Notes: generated from the letters alone by a model not told the origin. A stretch of 9,314 nucleotides of DNA from JAIEPT01 sp038217425 (GCA_038217425.1 JBBQPM010000236.1:1-9314), one strand, 5' to 3'; positions 1 through 8,809 are shown, numbered from the stretch's first letter. A program made the numbers and translations.

Positions 1-1901
<1,901 letters not shown>

Positions 1902-1916
1902 GTTTACTGCCCTTTT

Positions 1917-1974
1917 CCGAGCCGGAAGCGTTAGCGACGACTTGATTTGGTCGTCGCTGTCGCTTCCGACTCGG
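1917..1974. terminator. Large imperfect hairpin between converging genes
   Basis: Two 25-nt arms (1917-1941 and 1950-1974) are reverse complements apart from three mismatched positions, around an 8-nt loop. The element begins 16 nt after the dnaK stop and ends 9 nt before the stop of the minus-strand TPR gene, so it is placed to end transcription from both sides. Neither side carries a clear T-tract, so it is not a textbook intrinsic terminator. It may act as a 3'-end stabiliser or Rho-assisted stop, or be a copy of a dispersed palindromic repeat (REP-like). The arm content (GCCGGAAGCGTTAGCGAC) resembles intergenic palindromes I associate with planctomycete genomes, which is recollection only. 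Confidence 0.6.
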
Positions 1975-1983
1975 AATTCCGTC

Positions 1984-3084
1984 TCAGTTCAACTTCTCCG
2001 CGATCATCTTCCGCTGATACTCCTGCCCGCTGAACGTCTTGTCATTGAGCAGCATCTCCCGGCACTGCTGCGCACGCTCCGCTTCTTTGAGTTCCAGAAA
2101 GACCTTGTTGAGATAGTAGAGCGCCTTGGCGTGTTCGCCCGGATCCTGGTTGAAGACGACGTCGACCCAGAGAAACTCCCAGCGCGCTTCTTCCCAGGCT
2201 TTTTTCTCGACGTAGCAAACGCCCAGGGCGTTGTGCGCCGCCGCCTTGACGGCGACGTTCTTTTCGGGAGCGGCGACGATCATCTTTTGCAGCATGCCGA
2301 TCGCGGCGTCGGTCTGGTCGAGTTTCACCATGCACTCGGCGACGGCGACCTGGGCGCGGATCATGTTGGGATGGCTGGCGGGGAGTTTGGAACTGCTGAG
2401 GAGATCCTTGAGTTTTTTGAGCGCCGCGGCGTGTTTGCCGGTCTTGGCGCCGATGAGCGCCGTCTGCAGTTCGGCTTCTTGTTTGAGTTCCGGCGCGACC
2501 TCCGCCTTGGAGATCTTCTCGTAGGTCTTCTCGGCGCCGAGGACGTCGTTCTTCTCCATTTGGAACCGCGCCAACGTCAGGGCCGCACGCGGGAATTGCC
2601 AGGAGCTGTCGTATTTCTCGATGAACGCCTTGAGTTCGGCAATAGCCGGGTCGGCGTTAAAGCCCTCCTCCAGCGCGAGTCGGGCTTGCAGATGCGCCAG
2701 CTTGTACTCGAGATGCCGATTGAGGAGCTTGTCCTTCACGTCGATCTGAATTTGCCGATACCCTTTGAGCGCATCGAGGATCTTATCCTTCCTCTTGGCG
2801 TCCTTGGGGTCTTTGGATTCGATTTCTTTGTTGAGCAGTGCATCGTATTTGAGTCGCAGCGTGATGAGCATGGGGAGGCCTTCGGGGAGGCCGTACTGCA
2901 CGTCCTCGACGTCGTTGGACGGAACTTTGACGCCGCTGGTGAGATTGATCTCGAGCGGCGACTCATTCTTGATCGTCCCCTTGATGCCGTCCTTTTTGGT
3001 CTTGCCCTTCAAGATAATGAGATCCTGGGCCAGCGAAACGGTCGGCAGGGCCAGCGCCAGAAAGAGCCCAAGCAATCGTATCAT
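1984..3084 (-). CDS. Exported tetratricopeptide-repeat protein with small beta-rich N-terminal segment
   Basis: A 366-residue protein of unknown specific function, probably periplasmic. Residues 1-19 form a signal peptide (MIR, then a Leu/Ala core, VSLA|Q cleavage). Residues about 22-65 (LIILKGKTKKDGIKGTIKNE through VEDVQY) alternate hydrophobic and polar residues with glycines, like a small Sm/SH3-like beta barrel. From about 140 onward paired amphipathic helices match TPR-like spacing (AIAELKAFIEKY, ALTLARFQMEKNDVLGAEKTY, AAAHNALGVCYVEKKAWEEA, AKALYYLNKVFLELKEAERA). TPRs normally mediate protein-protein contact. It lies 22 nt after the 1141-aa gene on the same strand, so the two are very likely co-transcribed. 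A GAGGA ribosome site sits 4 nt before the ATG. The general class is secure; partner and role are unknown. Confidence 0.9.
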   Translation of the reverse strand: MIRLLGLFLALALPTVSLAQDLIILKGKTKKDGIKGTIKNESPLEINLTSGVKVPSNDVEDVQYGLPEGLPMLITLRLKYDALLNKEIESKDPKDAKRKDKILDALKGYRQIQIDVKDKLLNRHLEYKLAHLQARLALEEGFNADPAIAELKAFIEKYDSSWQFPRAALTLARFQMEKNDVLGAEKTYEKISKAEVAPELKQEAELQTALIGAKTGKHAAALKKLKDLLSSSKLPASHPNMIRAQVAVAECMVKLDQTDAAIGMLQKMIVAAPEKNVAVKAAAHNALGVCYVEKKAWEEARWEFLWVDVVFNQDPGEHAKALYYLNKVFLELKEAERAQQCREMLLNDKTFSGQEYQRKMIAEKLN

Positions 3085-3106
3085 GATGTCCTCGTTGGGT
3101 TGCGGA

Positions 3107-6100
3107 TTAATTCGTTTTCTCGTCCTTCGCCTTGCGCAGCTCTTTCTGTTTTTCGTATTCCTCGCGCAGCGGTTGCTCCGTGCGGATCAACTCCTCGAAC
3201 CGGGGCCCGGCGATCTTCCAGCCTTCGCTGGAGGGCGAAAATTCCAGCGACACGATGTCCTTCACTGCGTAGCTGAGATAGAGTTCTTCCTTCTTGCGTT
3301 CCTTCGCCTGCTTGGTTTGACTCGCCTTGTACCACGAGTAGGTGTGGTTGTAGTACGCGTCGAAATACTTCTGCTTGACGAAGTCCTGATTCTTTTCGAG
3401 TTCGCCTCGGCGCCGATTGAGCGACACCTGCTTTTGGGCCGAAGCTTCGTCGACCTTGCCCTCCATCGCTTTGAGATCCTTGTCGATGAGCTTGAGTTCG
3501 GTCTCGATCTTGCCGAGGTTGCGGTTGAGGCTCGGCATGAGCCCGCTCCACGACTTGATGCTGAGCGCGTAATATTCCATGTCCTGATGCACGAGGTTCA
3601 GTTCGAACTCGGCCAGGAACTGGAAGTGCGCCTTCTTGTTGTCGATCATCGCTTCGAGCAATTTCTTCGCCTCTTCGAGCGCCTTGGTCTCCTTGCTGAG
3701 CCGAAGCGTTTTGCTGTACTCGAGCTGCATGCCCCAGTACGCTTTGACTTTCTTTTCCTCGTCGGGGGAGAGTTTCTCCTGATTGAGGAACGTGGGAGGC
3801 GTGATTTGCTTGAACAGTTCCGCCGCCTTGTTGTGCTGCTCGATGCTGCTGTAGAAGCTGGCGAGGAACAGACGATTTTCGTCCTTGAGGCCGGCCTCGG
3901 TCATCTGTTTGGCCATGTCGTCGATGAACTCCGCGAAGTTCTGCTTCGATTTTTCGAAGAGTTCCGTGTCCTTCTGCTGATAAACCTTGAGTTGTCGTTG
4001 CAACTCGAACACCAGCGAACGGGCGAGATTCTCGGCGTTGAAGCCCGAGACGGCGTCTTCGCCCTGGATGCGGTTGATCGTCTCGTAGATCTTCCTGGCG
4101 CCGGTGAGCTTTCCCTTTTGCACGCTGGCGCGAAGGGCGAGGCTCAGAATGTCCCCCACGAGATGCACGTCCTTGAGGACGATCGGTCCCTTGGGCGGCG
4201 CGTTTTTGATCAGGGCCGCGTGGATCGGCAGCGTCTGTTCGAGCACGTTGTCGAGCCCGGCTTCGCCCCCCACGCGGTACTCGAGATCGGCCTTGCCGTA
4301 AAGGGCGTAGCGTCCCAGGGTTTTCAGACTCAGTTCCATGCCCTCTTGGTTGGCGGGGGCGAGCTTGTTGCGCACCTTCTCGAAGATGTCGGCCGTCTCT
4401 TTCACCGACTTCGCCATGTTGTCGTAATGGATCTTGGCGGCTGCGAAATGGGCGTCGCCATCGGTCTTGGCGAGCCCGGCGTTGACCTCGTCCAGGCCCT
4501 GTGCGTACAGGAACTCGGGGTACTTGAGCTTCGCTCGAAAGTAGATGAGGGCCGTCCCCTGGTCCGGACTGGCCGGGAGCGGCGGCAGTCCCTGGATCGC
4601 CTGGACCGTCTTTTGATGGTACTTCGTCTTGATCTCCGCCATCACCTTGGCGTCGTCGAATCTCGATTCCTTGATGAGATTCTTCTCGTCTTGCCCGGCC
4701 AAGTCCTTCACCTTCAGATTGAGGAACACCATCTGGCTGCGAATGTAGTGATACGCGGCGTAGGACGGCGATATCTTGTCAAGCTGATCGAGCGCCTTGG
4801 CGTACTCCGCGACCGCAAGCACGGTCGGATTGACGACGGGCCCCTTCTCTTCTTTAAGTGTCTCGCTCAAGATGCGGGCGGCGACGTTCTGGTACTGGGT
4901 CGCCTTCTCGTAACGGGAGAACCCGGAGACCGGTTCGTCCTTCCAGTCTTTTTGTAGGGCGTCGCTCAGGACGAAATCGACGAGATTGTCGATGCGCTTC
5001 TTGAGCGCCAGGGCCTTGGGCGCAGACTTGTCGGGCACGCTGTTGTACAGCGCGAGATACGCCTGCATCGCGTAGGCGGCAGCGGAAGCAGACGACTTGA
5101 GCGGGGGCTTGTGCCGAGCGAGCGAATCGCCGGCGACGGCCGCGCGGTAGTGGTCGCCTGAAACCAGATACGCCGACGTGAGCATGAGCTTGGCGTCGGC
5201 AACCTTGGCGACAGGCGTGGAGTCGTTCGACGCGCTCACCGCCAAGTTGAGCGTCCGCACCAGGTTCGACATGTTCTCCTGGTATTCCTTCTTGAGCTTT
5301 TCCTTCTCGGCGGGCGCCGCCGATTCCAGTTTGCCCGCGGTTTTACGGATGAGATTCAGATCGAAGTTCGCCTTGAGGAAATAGTCGTCGAACCCCTTGA
5401 GTTCGGTGGCGCCGGTGGTAATGCGGACGAACTCCAGGGACTTGTAGATGCCGTCTGCTTTTTGGGCGAAATCGCTGTCGCCGTCGGCGAGTTCCTTGAA
5501 GTACTTCTTGGCTTGCTCCAGGAGCTTGGGATCAGGCCCGTCTTTCTTTTTGGCGCGCGCTTCGCCGAGCAAGATCTGCCCCATCATGAAAACGACGGCT
5601 TCGCCCTCGGGCGTTTTGCGCGCCGTGGGGAAGTCGTCGAGCCATTTCTGCACGAGCGTCTTGCGCAGGGCGTTGCGATCGGTCTTGTTGCTGATGTCGG
5701 GATCGTCGTTGAGGTTTTGCAGGTAGAAGTATGCGGCCAGGCGGCGGGCGGCGCCGGAGCCGGGTCCGGTCGCGGCCTTGACGGCTTCCTGGTACTCCTT
5801 CACTTTGCTCTGGTCCTGCAGTTCGATCGACGTCTTGATAAGCCAGGCGTTGGCGAGCATGCCGGCGGGGGACGTCTTGTCAGCTTCGAGCGATTTGAAG
5901 ACGTTCTGCGCCTTGACGATGAGGGCCGAGCGCGCCTTGTTGACGGCCGTGACGTCGATGTTGATATTGGTTCGCCCCTGCTCGATGAACGCGAAGCCGC
6001 GCTCGAAGGTCGCCTGGTTGGCTTCCTCGTCGAACTTGTTTTCCTTGAGGAGTTTGATGGCCGACTCGAGTTCCGCGCCGGCGCGCAGGAAGAGCGCCTC

Positions 6101-6532
6101 GGCCGGGCGGGCGCTGTCGTGCTGTGCGGCCTCGCCGTCTTCGCGCAGGGCGAGCGAGAGTTTCGTTTGCCCCTCGACCATGAGCACCCGGGCGAGTTCC
6201 ACCTGGGCGCGGGCGGCGTCGGGCTTGCCCTGGTTCGTCTTGATGTAATCTTCGAATTTGGCCTTGGCGGCTTCGAGCGGAGCGCTTCGCTGATGGAACG
6301 GCAGCTCGCGCGCGATGGCGAGCTGGGTGCGCGCCTGTTCCAGGCCGAGCACCGCCAGGAGGCCGGGGTTCTTCTCTTGCTCGAGGCGCTGGAAATATTC
6401 CTTGGCGACGCCGGCGAAGCCGGGCTTGGCGCGGAGCTTGCGTGCGAAGTCGAGTTTGTCTTCGGGACTTTCTTGAGCCCAGGCCAGGGGCGCCAGTGCC
6501 AGCGCGAGGAGCAAAGTCAAAAATGGCCGCAT
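3107..6532 (-). CDS. Large exported helical-repeat (TPR-like) protein, cysteine-free
   Basis: A 1141-residue protein I do not recognise as a named family. Residues 1-19 are a signal peptide (MRPF, Leu/Ala core, AWA|Q), so the mature protein should be periplasmic or surface-associated. No other membrane segment is obvious. The body is a long run of amphipathic Ala/Leu/Lys/Glu helices with scattered TPR-like pairs (for example AEALFLRAGAELESAIKLLKE; AKLMLTSAYLVSGDHYRAAV; FLASFYSSIEQHNKAAELFK). The last ~135 residues are highly charged and probably coiled-coil, ending in a Lys/Glu-rich tail. I could find no cysteine in the whole chain. It is the first gene of a two-gene operon with the 366-aa TPR protein, and a sigma-70-like promoter lies just upstream. 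The start is supported by the signal peptide; only a weak GAGA ribosome site precedes it. A scaffold or complex-assembly role is inference from architecture only. Confidence 0.9.
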   Translation of the reverse strand: MRPFLTLLLALALAPLAWAQESPEDKLDFARKLRAKPGFAGVAKEYFQRLEQEKNPGLLAVLGLEQARTQLAIARELPFHQRSAPLEAAKAKFEDYIKTNQGKPDAARAQVELARVLMVEGQTKLSLALREDGEAAQHDSARPAEALFLRAGAELESAIKLLKENKFDEEANQATFERGFAFIEQGRTNINIDVTAVNKARSALIVKAQNVFKSLEADKTSPAGMLANAWLIKTSIELQDQSKVKEYQEAVKAATGPGSGAARRLAAYFYLQNLNDDPDISNKTDRNALRKTLVQKWLDDFPTARKTPEGEAVVFMMGQILLGEARAKKKDGPDPKLLEQAKKYFKELADGDSDFAQKADGIYKSLEFVRITTGATELKGFDDYFLKANFDLNLIRKTAGKLESAAPAEKEKLKKEYQENMSNLVRTLNLAVSASNDSTPVAKVADAKLMLTSAYLVSGDHYRAAVAGDSLARHKPPLKSSASAAAYAMQAYLALYNSVPDKSAPKALALKKRIDNLVDFVLSDALQKDWKDEPVSGFSRYEKATQYQNVAARILSETLKEEKGPVVNPTVLAVAEYAKALDQLDKISPSYAAYHYIRSQMVFLNLKVKDLAGQDEKNLIKESRFDDAKVMAEIKTKYHQKTVQAIQGLPPLPASPDQGTALIYFRAKLKYPEFLYAQGLDEVNAGLAKTDGDAHFAAAKIHYDNMAKSVKETADIFEKVRNKLAPANQEGMELSLKTLGRYALYGKADLEYRVGGEAGLDNVLEQTLPIHAALIKNAPPKGPIVLKDVHLVGDILSLALRASVQKGKLTGARKIYETINRIQGEDAVSGFNAENLARSLVFELQRQLKVYQQKDTELFEKSKQNFAEFIDDMAKQMTEAGLKDENRLFLASFYSSIEQHNKAAELFKQITPPTFLNQEKLSPDEEKKVKAYWGMQLEYSKTLRLSKETKALEEAKKLLEAMIDNKKAHFQFLAEFELNLVHQDMEYYALSIKSWSGLMPSLNRNLGKIETELKLIDKDLKAMEGKVDEASAQKQVSLNRRRGELEKNQDFVKQKYFDAYYNHTYSWYKASQTKQAKERKKEELYLSYAVKDIVSLEFSPSSEGWKIAGPRFEELIRTEQPLREEYEKQKELRKAKDEKTN

Positions 6533-6574
6533 GGAAGTGTTCTCAAGGATGGCAGAGAGGGTCGTCTACGTCTC

Positions 6575-6603
6575 AGTATAAACGGCGTTCCGCGGGCGTA
6601 CAA
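6575..6603 (-). promoter_or_regulatory. Candidate sigma-70-type promoter of the TPR operon
   Basis: On the minus strand, TTGTAC (6603-6598) and TATACT (6580-6575) are separated by exactly 17 nt. The -10 matches TATAAT at five of six positions and the -35 starts with the conserved TTG. Transcription would begin near 6567 and leave a leader of about 35 nt before the ATG at 6532. Spacing and position fit a housekeeping promoter, but this is a consensus match without experimental support. Confidence 0.5.
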
Positions 6604-6675
6604 GCATCGACTGGGCGGATCGGATTGTAATCTTTTTTACAAGCCCGAGGGAATGCTTGCAAAACGCGAGTTGAG

Positions 6676-6694
6676 GAGCGAACCGCTCTTTTTT
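6676..6694 (+). terminator. Terminator-like hairpin with T6 tract upstream of the exported-protein gene
   Basis: GAGCG (6676-6680) and CGCTC (6684-6688) pair across a 3-nt loop, followed directly by six T residues, the shape of a small intrinsic terminator on the plus strand. No plus-strand gene ends upstream. It could halt antisense transcripts leaving the TPR operon region, end a short RNA, or act as an attenuator in a long leader of the gene at 6803. The stem is only 5 bp before wobble pairs, so strength is doubtful. Confidence 0.35.
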
Positions 6695-6725
6695 GCGCGG
6701 GGGCGTTCTGCTAACTTACCGACCG

Positions 6726-6753
6726 CTCGGACGCTGACGGAACAGCGAGCGAG
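6726..6753 (+). other. Stem-loop in the presumed 5' leader of the exported-protein gene
   Basis: Arms 6726-6736 and 6743-6753 pair as 5 bp next to a 6-nt loop (CGCTG/CAGCG), then a symmetric 2x2 internal loop, then 4 more bp (CTCG/CGAG). It lies about 50 nt before the start codon at 6803 and after the T-tract hairpin at 6676. It may be a structured untranslated region. No known riboswitch or thermometer class was recognised. Confidence 0.3.
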
Positions 6754-6790
6754 GAACCCCCGCGAAGGAACTGCGGGACCGACACAGAGC

Positions 6791-6797
6791 AAGGAGG
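6791..6797 (+). promoter_or_regulatory. Strong Shine-Dalgarno AAGGAGG
   Basis: AAGGAGG lies 5 nt before the ATG at 6803, an almost ideal ribosome-binding site and the strongest in the window. It argues that translation begins at 6803, on the signal-peptide-like segment, and not at the internal ATG at 6956, which has only a poor CCGGGA before it. Confidence 0.75.
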
Positions 6798-6802
6798 CGG
6801 GC

Positions 6803-6889
6803 ATGCGCGGCATGGCCTGTGGACTGATGGCGCTCCTGGGCGCGGCGAGTTGGTTGACGATGACGCCCGCCCGACTGGGCGCCGGCTGA
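6803..6889 (+). CDS. 28-aa signal-peptide-like segment ending at an in-frame TGA
   Basis: The segment starts MRGMACGLMALLGAASWL and ends PARLGAG: a short basic start, a hydrophobic core and a polar end, as in a Sec signal peptide. It sits behind the ideal ribosome site at 6791-6797. The frame stops at TGA 6887-6889 but is otherwise identical to that of the open frame up to 7498, with no further stop between. I read it as the 5' exon-like remainder of one gene split by a single stop codon. It could also be a short leader peptide followed by reinitiation, or a recoded TGA. Confidence 0.55.
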   Translation: MRGMACGLMALLGAASWLTMTPARLGAG

Positions 6890-6955
6890 ACGCCTCAAGG
6901 CTGCAGTACGCCGCAGCCGCCTTTCGGCCGTGCGCCGATCTTCATCCAGCCGGGA

Positions 6956-7498
6956 ATGACGATGTTCCCGCAAAATCAGCAGATGCCGGGCTTCCCCAGC
7001 GCGGCTCCCTACCAGGGACAAACCCCTTACGTGCAACAACCTGCCGCGCAGCCGAACTGGCAGCCGGCGAACCTGCCGAACTTCCCCGCGCCGCCGGCGC
7101 AGGCGAAGCCGCCGGCGCCGGTCGCTCGCGCTTACGCTCCGGAAACCCCGGCTCCGCAGACGTTGGTGCTGCCGGCGCCCGGCCAACTTGGGATCGCACC
7201 GCCGAGCCAGCAAGCCGTCGCTTCGGCGTCCGGCCAACCAGGATTCGCGCCGCCGAGCCAATTCGGCGTCGCGCCGGCGCCAGCCTTCAACTGGAACGCG
7301 GCTCATGATCGATTGCGCCAGCTCGGCCAGGTCGGGTTCTACCTGAACAAGGACGGACAGGGAGGCTTTCGCGTCCTGTGCGTGATGCAGCAGGGCGTCC
7401 ATCTGCAATCGGTGGAGGGAACCGGATCCAGCGAAGCCGCGGCCCTGACGCAAGCCGTTGCGAGGGCGGAGAGCTGGCACGCGACGCTGCCGCGGTAA
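6956..7498 (+). CDS. Pro/Gln-rich protein with compact C-terminal domain; probably the body of an interrupted exported protein
   Basis: A 180-residue protein from the internal ATG; function unknown. Residues 1-108 are low-complexity Pro/Gln/Ala (QQPAAQPNWQPANLPNFPAP) with an imperfect 17-residue repeat (GQLGIAPPSQ / GQPGFAPPSQ). Residues ~109-180 look folded: a helix (NAAHDRLRQLG), beta segments (VGFYLNKD, GGFRVLCVMQ, VHLQSVEG) and a C-terminal helix (SEAAALTQAVARAESW). The frame is open back to 6890 (TPQGCSTPQPPFGRAPIFIQ) and, past one TGA at 6887, into a signal peptide starting at 6803 with an excellent ribosome site. The intended product is therefore probably a ~230-residue exported protein. 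The ATG at 6956 has no good ribosome site and may not be used. Codon choice is GC-biased like its neighbours. The overlapping minus-strand frame is Arg-rich and is treated as a shadow. Confidence 0.7.
   Translation: MTMFPQNQQMPGFPSAAPYQGQTPYVQQPAAQPNWQPANLPNFPAPPAQAKPPAPVARAYAPETPAPQTLVLPAPGQLGIAPPSQQAVASASGQPGFAPPSQFGVAPAPAFNWNAAHDRLRQLGQVGFYLNKDGQGGFRVLCVMQQGVHLQSVEGTGSSEAAALTQAVARAESWHATLPR
7180..7260 (+). repeat. Imperfect tandem repeat, 51-bp (17-codon) period
   Basis: The stretch from 7180 (CGGCCAACTTGGGATCGC) recurs from 7231 (CGGCCAACCAGGATTCGC). Each is followed by a CCGCCGAGCCA segment, giving GQxGxAPPSQ twice in the protein. The period is a multiple of three, so copy-number change would keep the frame. 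Only about one and a half copies are present. Confidence 0.55.
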
Positions 7499-7512
7499 TC
7501 CAAATGGCAACG

Positions 7513-7544
7513 AAAAAGAGCGCGAGTTGCGGCAACTCGCGCTC
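7513..7544 (-). terminator. Intrinsic terminator of the BBP7-family gene
   Basis: Perfect 13-nt arms (GAGCGCGAGTTGC at 7518-7530 and its reverse complement at 7532-7544) form a GC-rich stem. Read on the minus strand the stem is followed by TTTTT (7517-7513), the classic Rho-independent layout, about 30 nt after the TAG at 7574. It begins 20 nt after the stop of the plus-strand gene and could also slow transcription from that side, though no T-tract follows in that direction. Confidence 0.85.
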
Positions 7545-7573
7545 CATCGATTCGGCTCTGAATCCTTCCGCTG

Positions 7574-8809
7574 CTAGTACTTATACTGAGCTCCAAAATT
7601 GATGCCCTGAGCCCAGAAATCGGTCGTGTTGAAAAGGGCAGTGTTCGATTGCACGGCATTTCCCTGCCGGTCAATCTGATCGCCGGGGCGCACCACGTTC
7701 GACCAGTACATGAAGTTATAGCCGACGCTGGCGCTCAGGTTCTGGGTGATGTGCATGCCAAGCGCCGCGGTGACTTCCGGCATGACGCTGAAATCATGAC
7801 GGGACTGGCTGCCGACTGCGGCGCCCGGAACAAAGAACCCCTTGGCGGAGGTACCCGTGTTATCGGTGGAGGAGCCGTTGACCGTGGCGATATTCTCATT
7901 CGTTCCCAGCGCGATCTTGCCCGTGACGTCGACGAAGAATTTGCCGAGATCCTGGTGATAACGAAGACCCAACTGGGCGCCGTAAAACTGGCTGCGAGTA
8001 TCGTACTGATCGTTTGTGGTGAACGTGTTAAGAGGAGTTCCGCCGACCGATAGAGTCGATGCGAAGCCGAACCTCAAGCTCTCTTCCAAACTGGCGTAGC
8101 GGAAGCCAATCAAGCCGTCCAGCCTGCTGGTGGAAGTTTGTCGAAGGTTAAACATGCCGTTCGCTTCCGCGCCCCAAAGTTCACTTCGAGCTTCGAGCGT
8201 CGCCGTCCCAGCCAGGACGAATCCGAAAATGTTGGCGGGAACCGTCAGGATGGCAGCGGTCTCTTGCCCTGCGGCATTGAGGAAGGGAATCGTCAGAAGG
8301 GGGTTGCCGGCGGCGTCCGAGCCGACGCTAGAGCGTTGCGATTGCTGAGCCAGGAAGAATCCGCTTGCTTCCAAGCCCAAACTTCCATCGCAGTTCCAAC
8401 CGCCGACCGTGAATCGTCCGCCCGAGAACATGCCGAAGTCGATATCGGACCCGCCCAGAACAACCGTCGCGTTCCCCGAACCCAACACACCCGCCGAGTC
8501 GTTGAGCGGGGCGCCGGTGGGAGGCGTGGGAGGAGTTCCCGTTCCCGTGGTGACCAGCGGCACAACGGGAGCGCTCTTGATCCACCACATCAAATACTCG
8601 GCCCCGGCGTAGAAACGGGGAGCGTGCGTATTTTGAGGTTCCATGTAGACGCCAGTGACAGGAGCCCAAATAGGCGCCGGGGCGCCGGCTACCTCGGTGA
8701 CCTTTGGCAGTTCTTTGGGCGCGGCCTTCGGCGGTTCCTGCGCCATCGCCGGTAATGCGCCACATGTCAGGGCCACCCCTGCGAACCAACGGACGACCTT
8801 GTTCCTCAT
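7574..8809 (-). CDS. BBP7-family outer-membrane beta-barrel protein
   Basis: A 411-residue predicted outer-membrane barrel of the BBP7 family (first noted in Legionella, many copies in planctomycetes); substrate and role unknown. Residues 1-23 are a signal peptide (MRNKVVRW, hydrophobic core, PAMA|QE). A Pro/Lys linker follows, then the hallmark opening strand PRFYAGAEYLMWWIKSAPVV (about 64-83) with PLVTTG just after it. Next come the family pattern LGGSDIDFGMFSGGRFTVGG and GLEASGFFLAQQ, then alternating amphipathic strands with aromatic girdle residues. It ends in AQYKY, an aromatic C-terminus like the signal used by the BAM machinery. The upstream in-frame ATG at 9010 was rejected: its extra 67 residues look non-coding, whereas 8809 has AAGGA 7 nt upstream and a proper signal peptide. 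A strong terminator follows the gene, which appears monocistronic. Confidence 0.92.
   Translation of the reverse strand: MRNKVVRWFAGVALTCGALPAMAQEPPKAAPKELPKVTEVAGAPAPIWAPVTGVYMEPQNTHAPRFYAGAEYLMWWIKSAPVVPLVTTGTGTPPTPPTGAPLNDSAGVLGSGNATVVLGGSDIDFGMFSGGRFTVGGWNCDGSLGLEASGFFLAQQSQRSSVGSDAAGNPLLTIPFLNAAGQETAAILTVPANIFGFVLAGTATLEARSELWGAEANGMFNLRQTSTSRLDGLIGFRYASLEESLRFGFASTLSVGGTPLNTFTTNDQYDTRSQFYGAQLGLRYHQDLGKFFVDVTGKIALGTNENIATVNGSSTDNTGTSAKGFFVPGAAVGSQSRHDFSVMPEVTAALGMHITQNLSASVGYNFMYWSNVVRPGDQIDRQGNAVQSNTALFNTTDFWAQGINFGAQYKY

Noticed and set aside
1942..3276. 444-codon plus-strand open frame opposite the 366-aa TPR gene
   Set aside because: Shadow frame: it begins in the intergenic hairpin and has no recognisable domain, while the minus frame has a signal peptide and repeats.
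2765..4957. 730-codon plus-strand open frame opposite the TPR operon
   Set aside because: It has the Leu/Arg/Val/Glu-rich, repeat-free composition of a mirror frame in GC-rich DNA, starts inside one gene and ends inside another, and has no ribosome site or domain. The minus-strand frames have signal peptides and TPR-like repeats.
5462..6889. 475-codon plus-strand open frame running into the 28-aa signal peptide segment
   Set aside because: All but the last 28 codons are antisense to the large TPR gene or its upstream region. The ideal ribosome site just before 6803 marks the real start.
6716..7510. 264-codon minus-strand open frame opposite the small exported protein
   Set aside because: Extremely Arg-rich with low-complexity RR runs, typical of the complement of Pro/Ala/Gln-coding GC-rich DNA, and without a ribosome site or domain.
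8762..8809. Lipoprotein reading of the BBP7 signal peptide (Cys16)
   Set aside because: The residues before the Cys (ALT) do not fit a lipobox, and a standard AMA|Q cleavage site lies just after.
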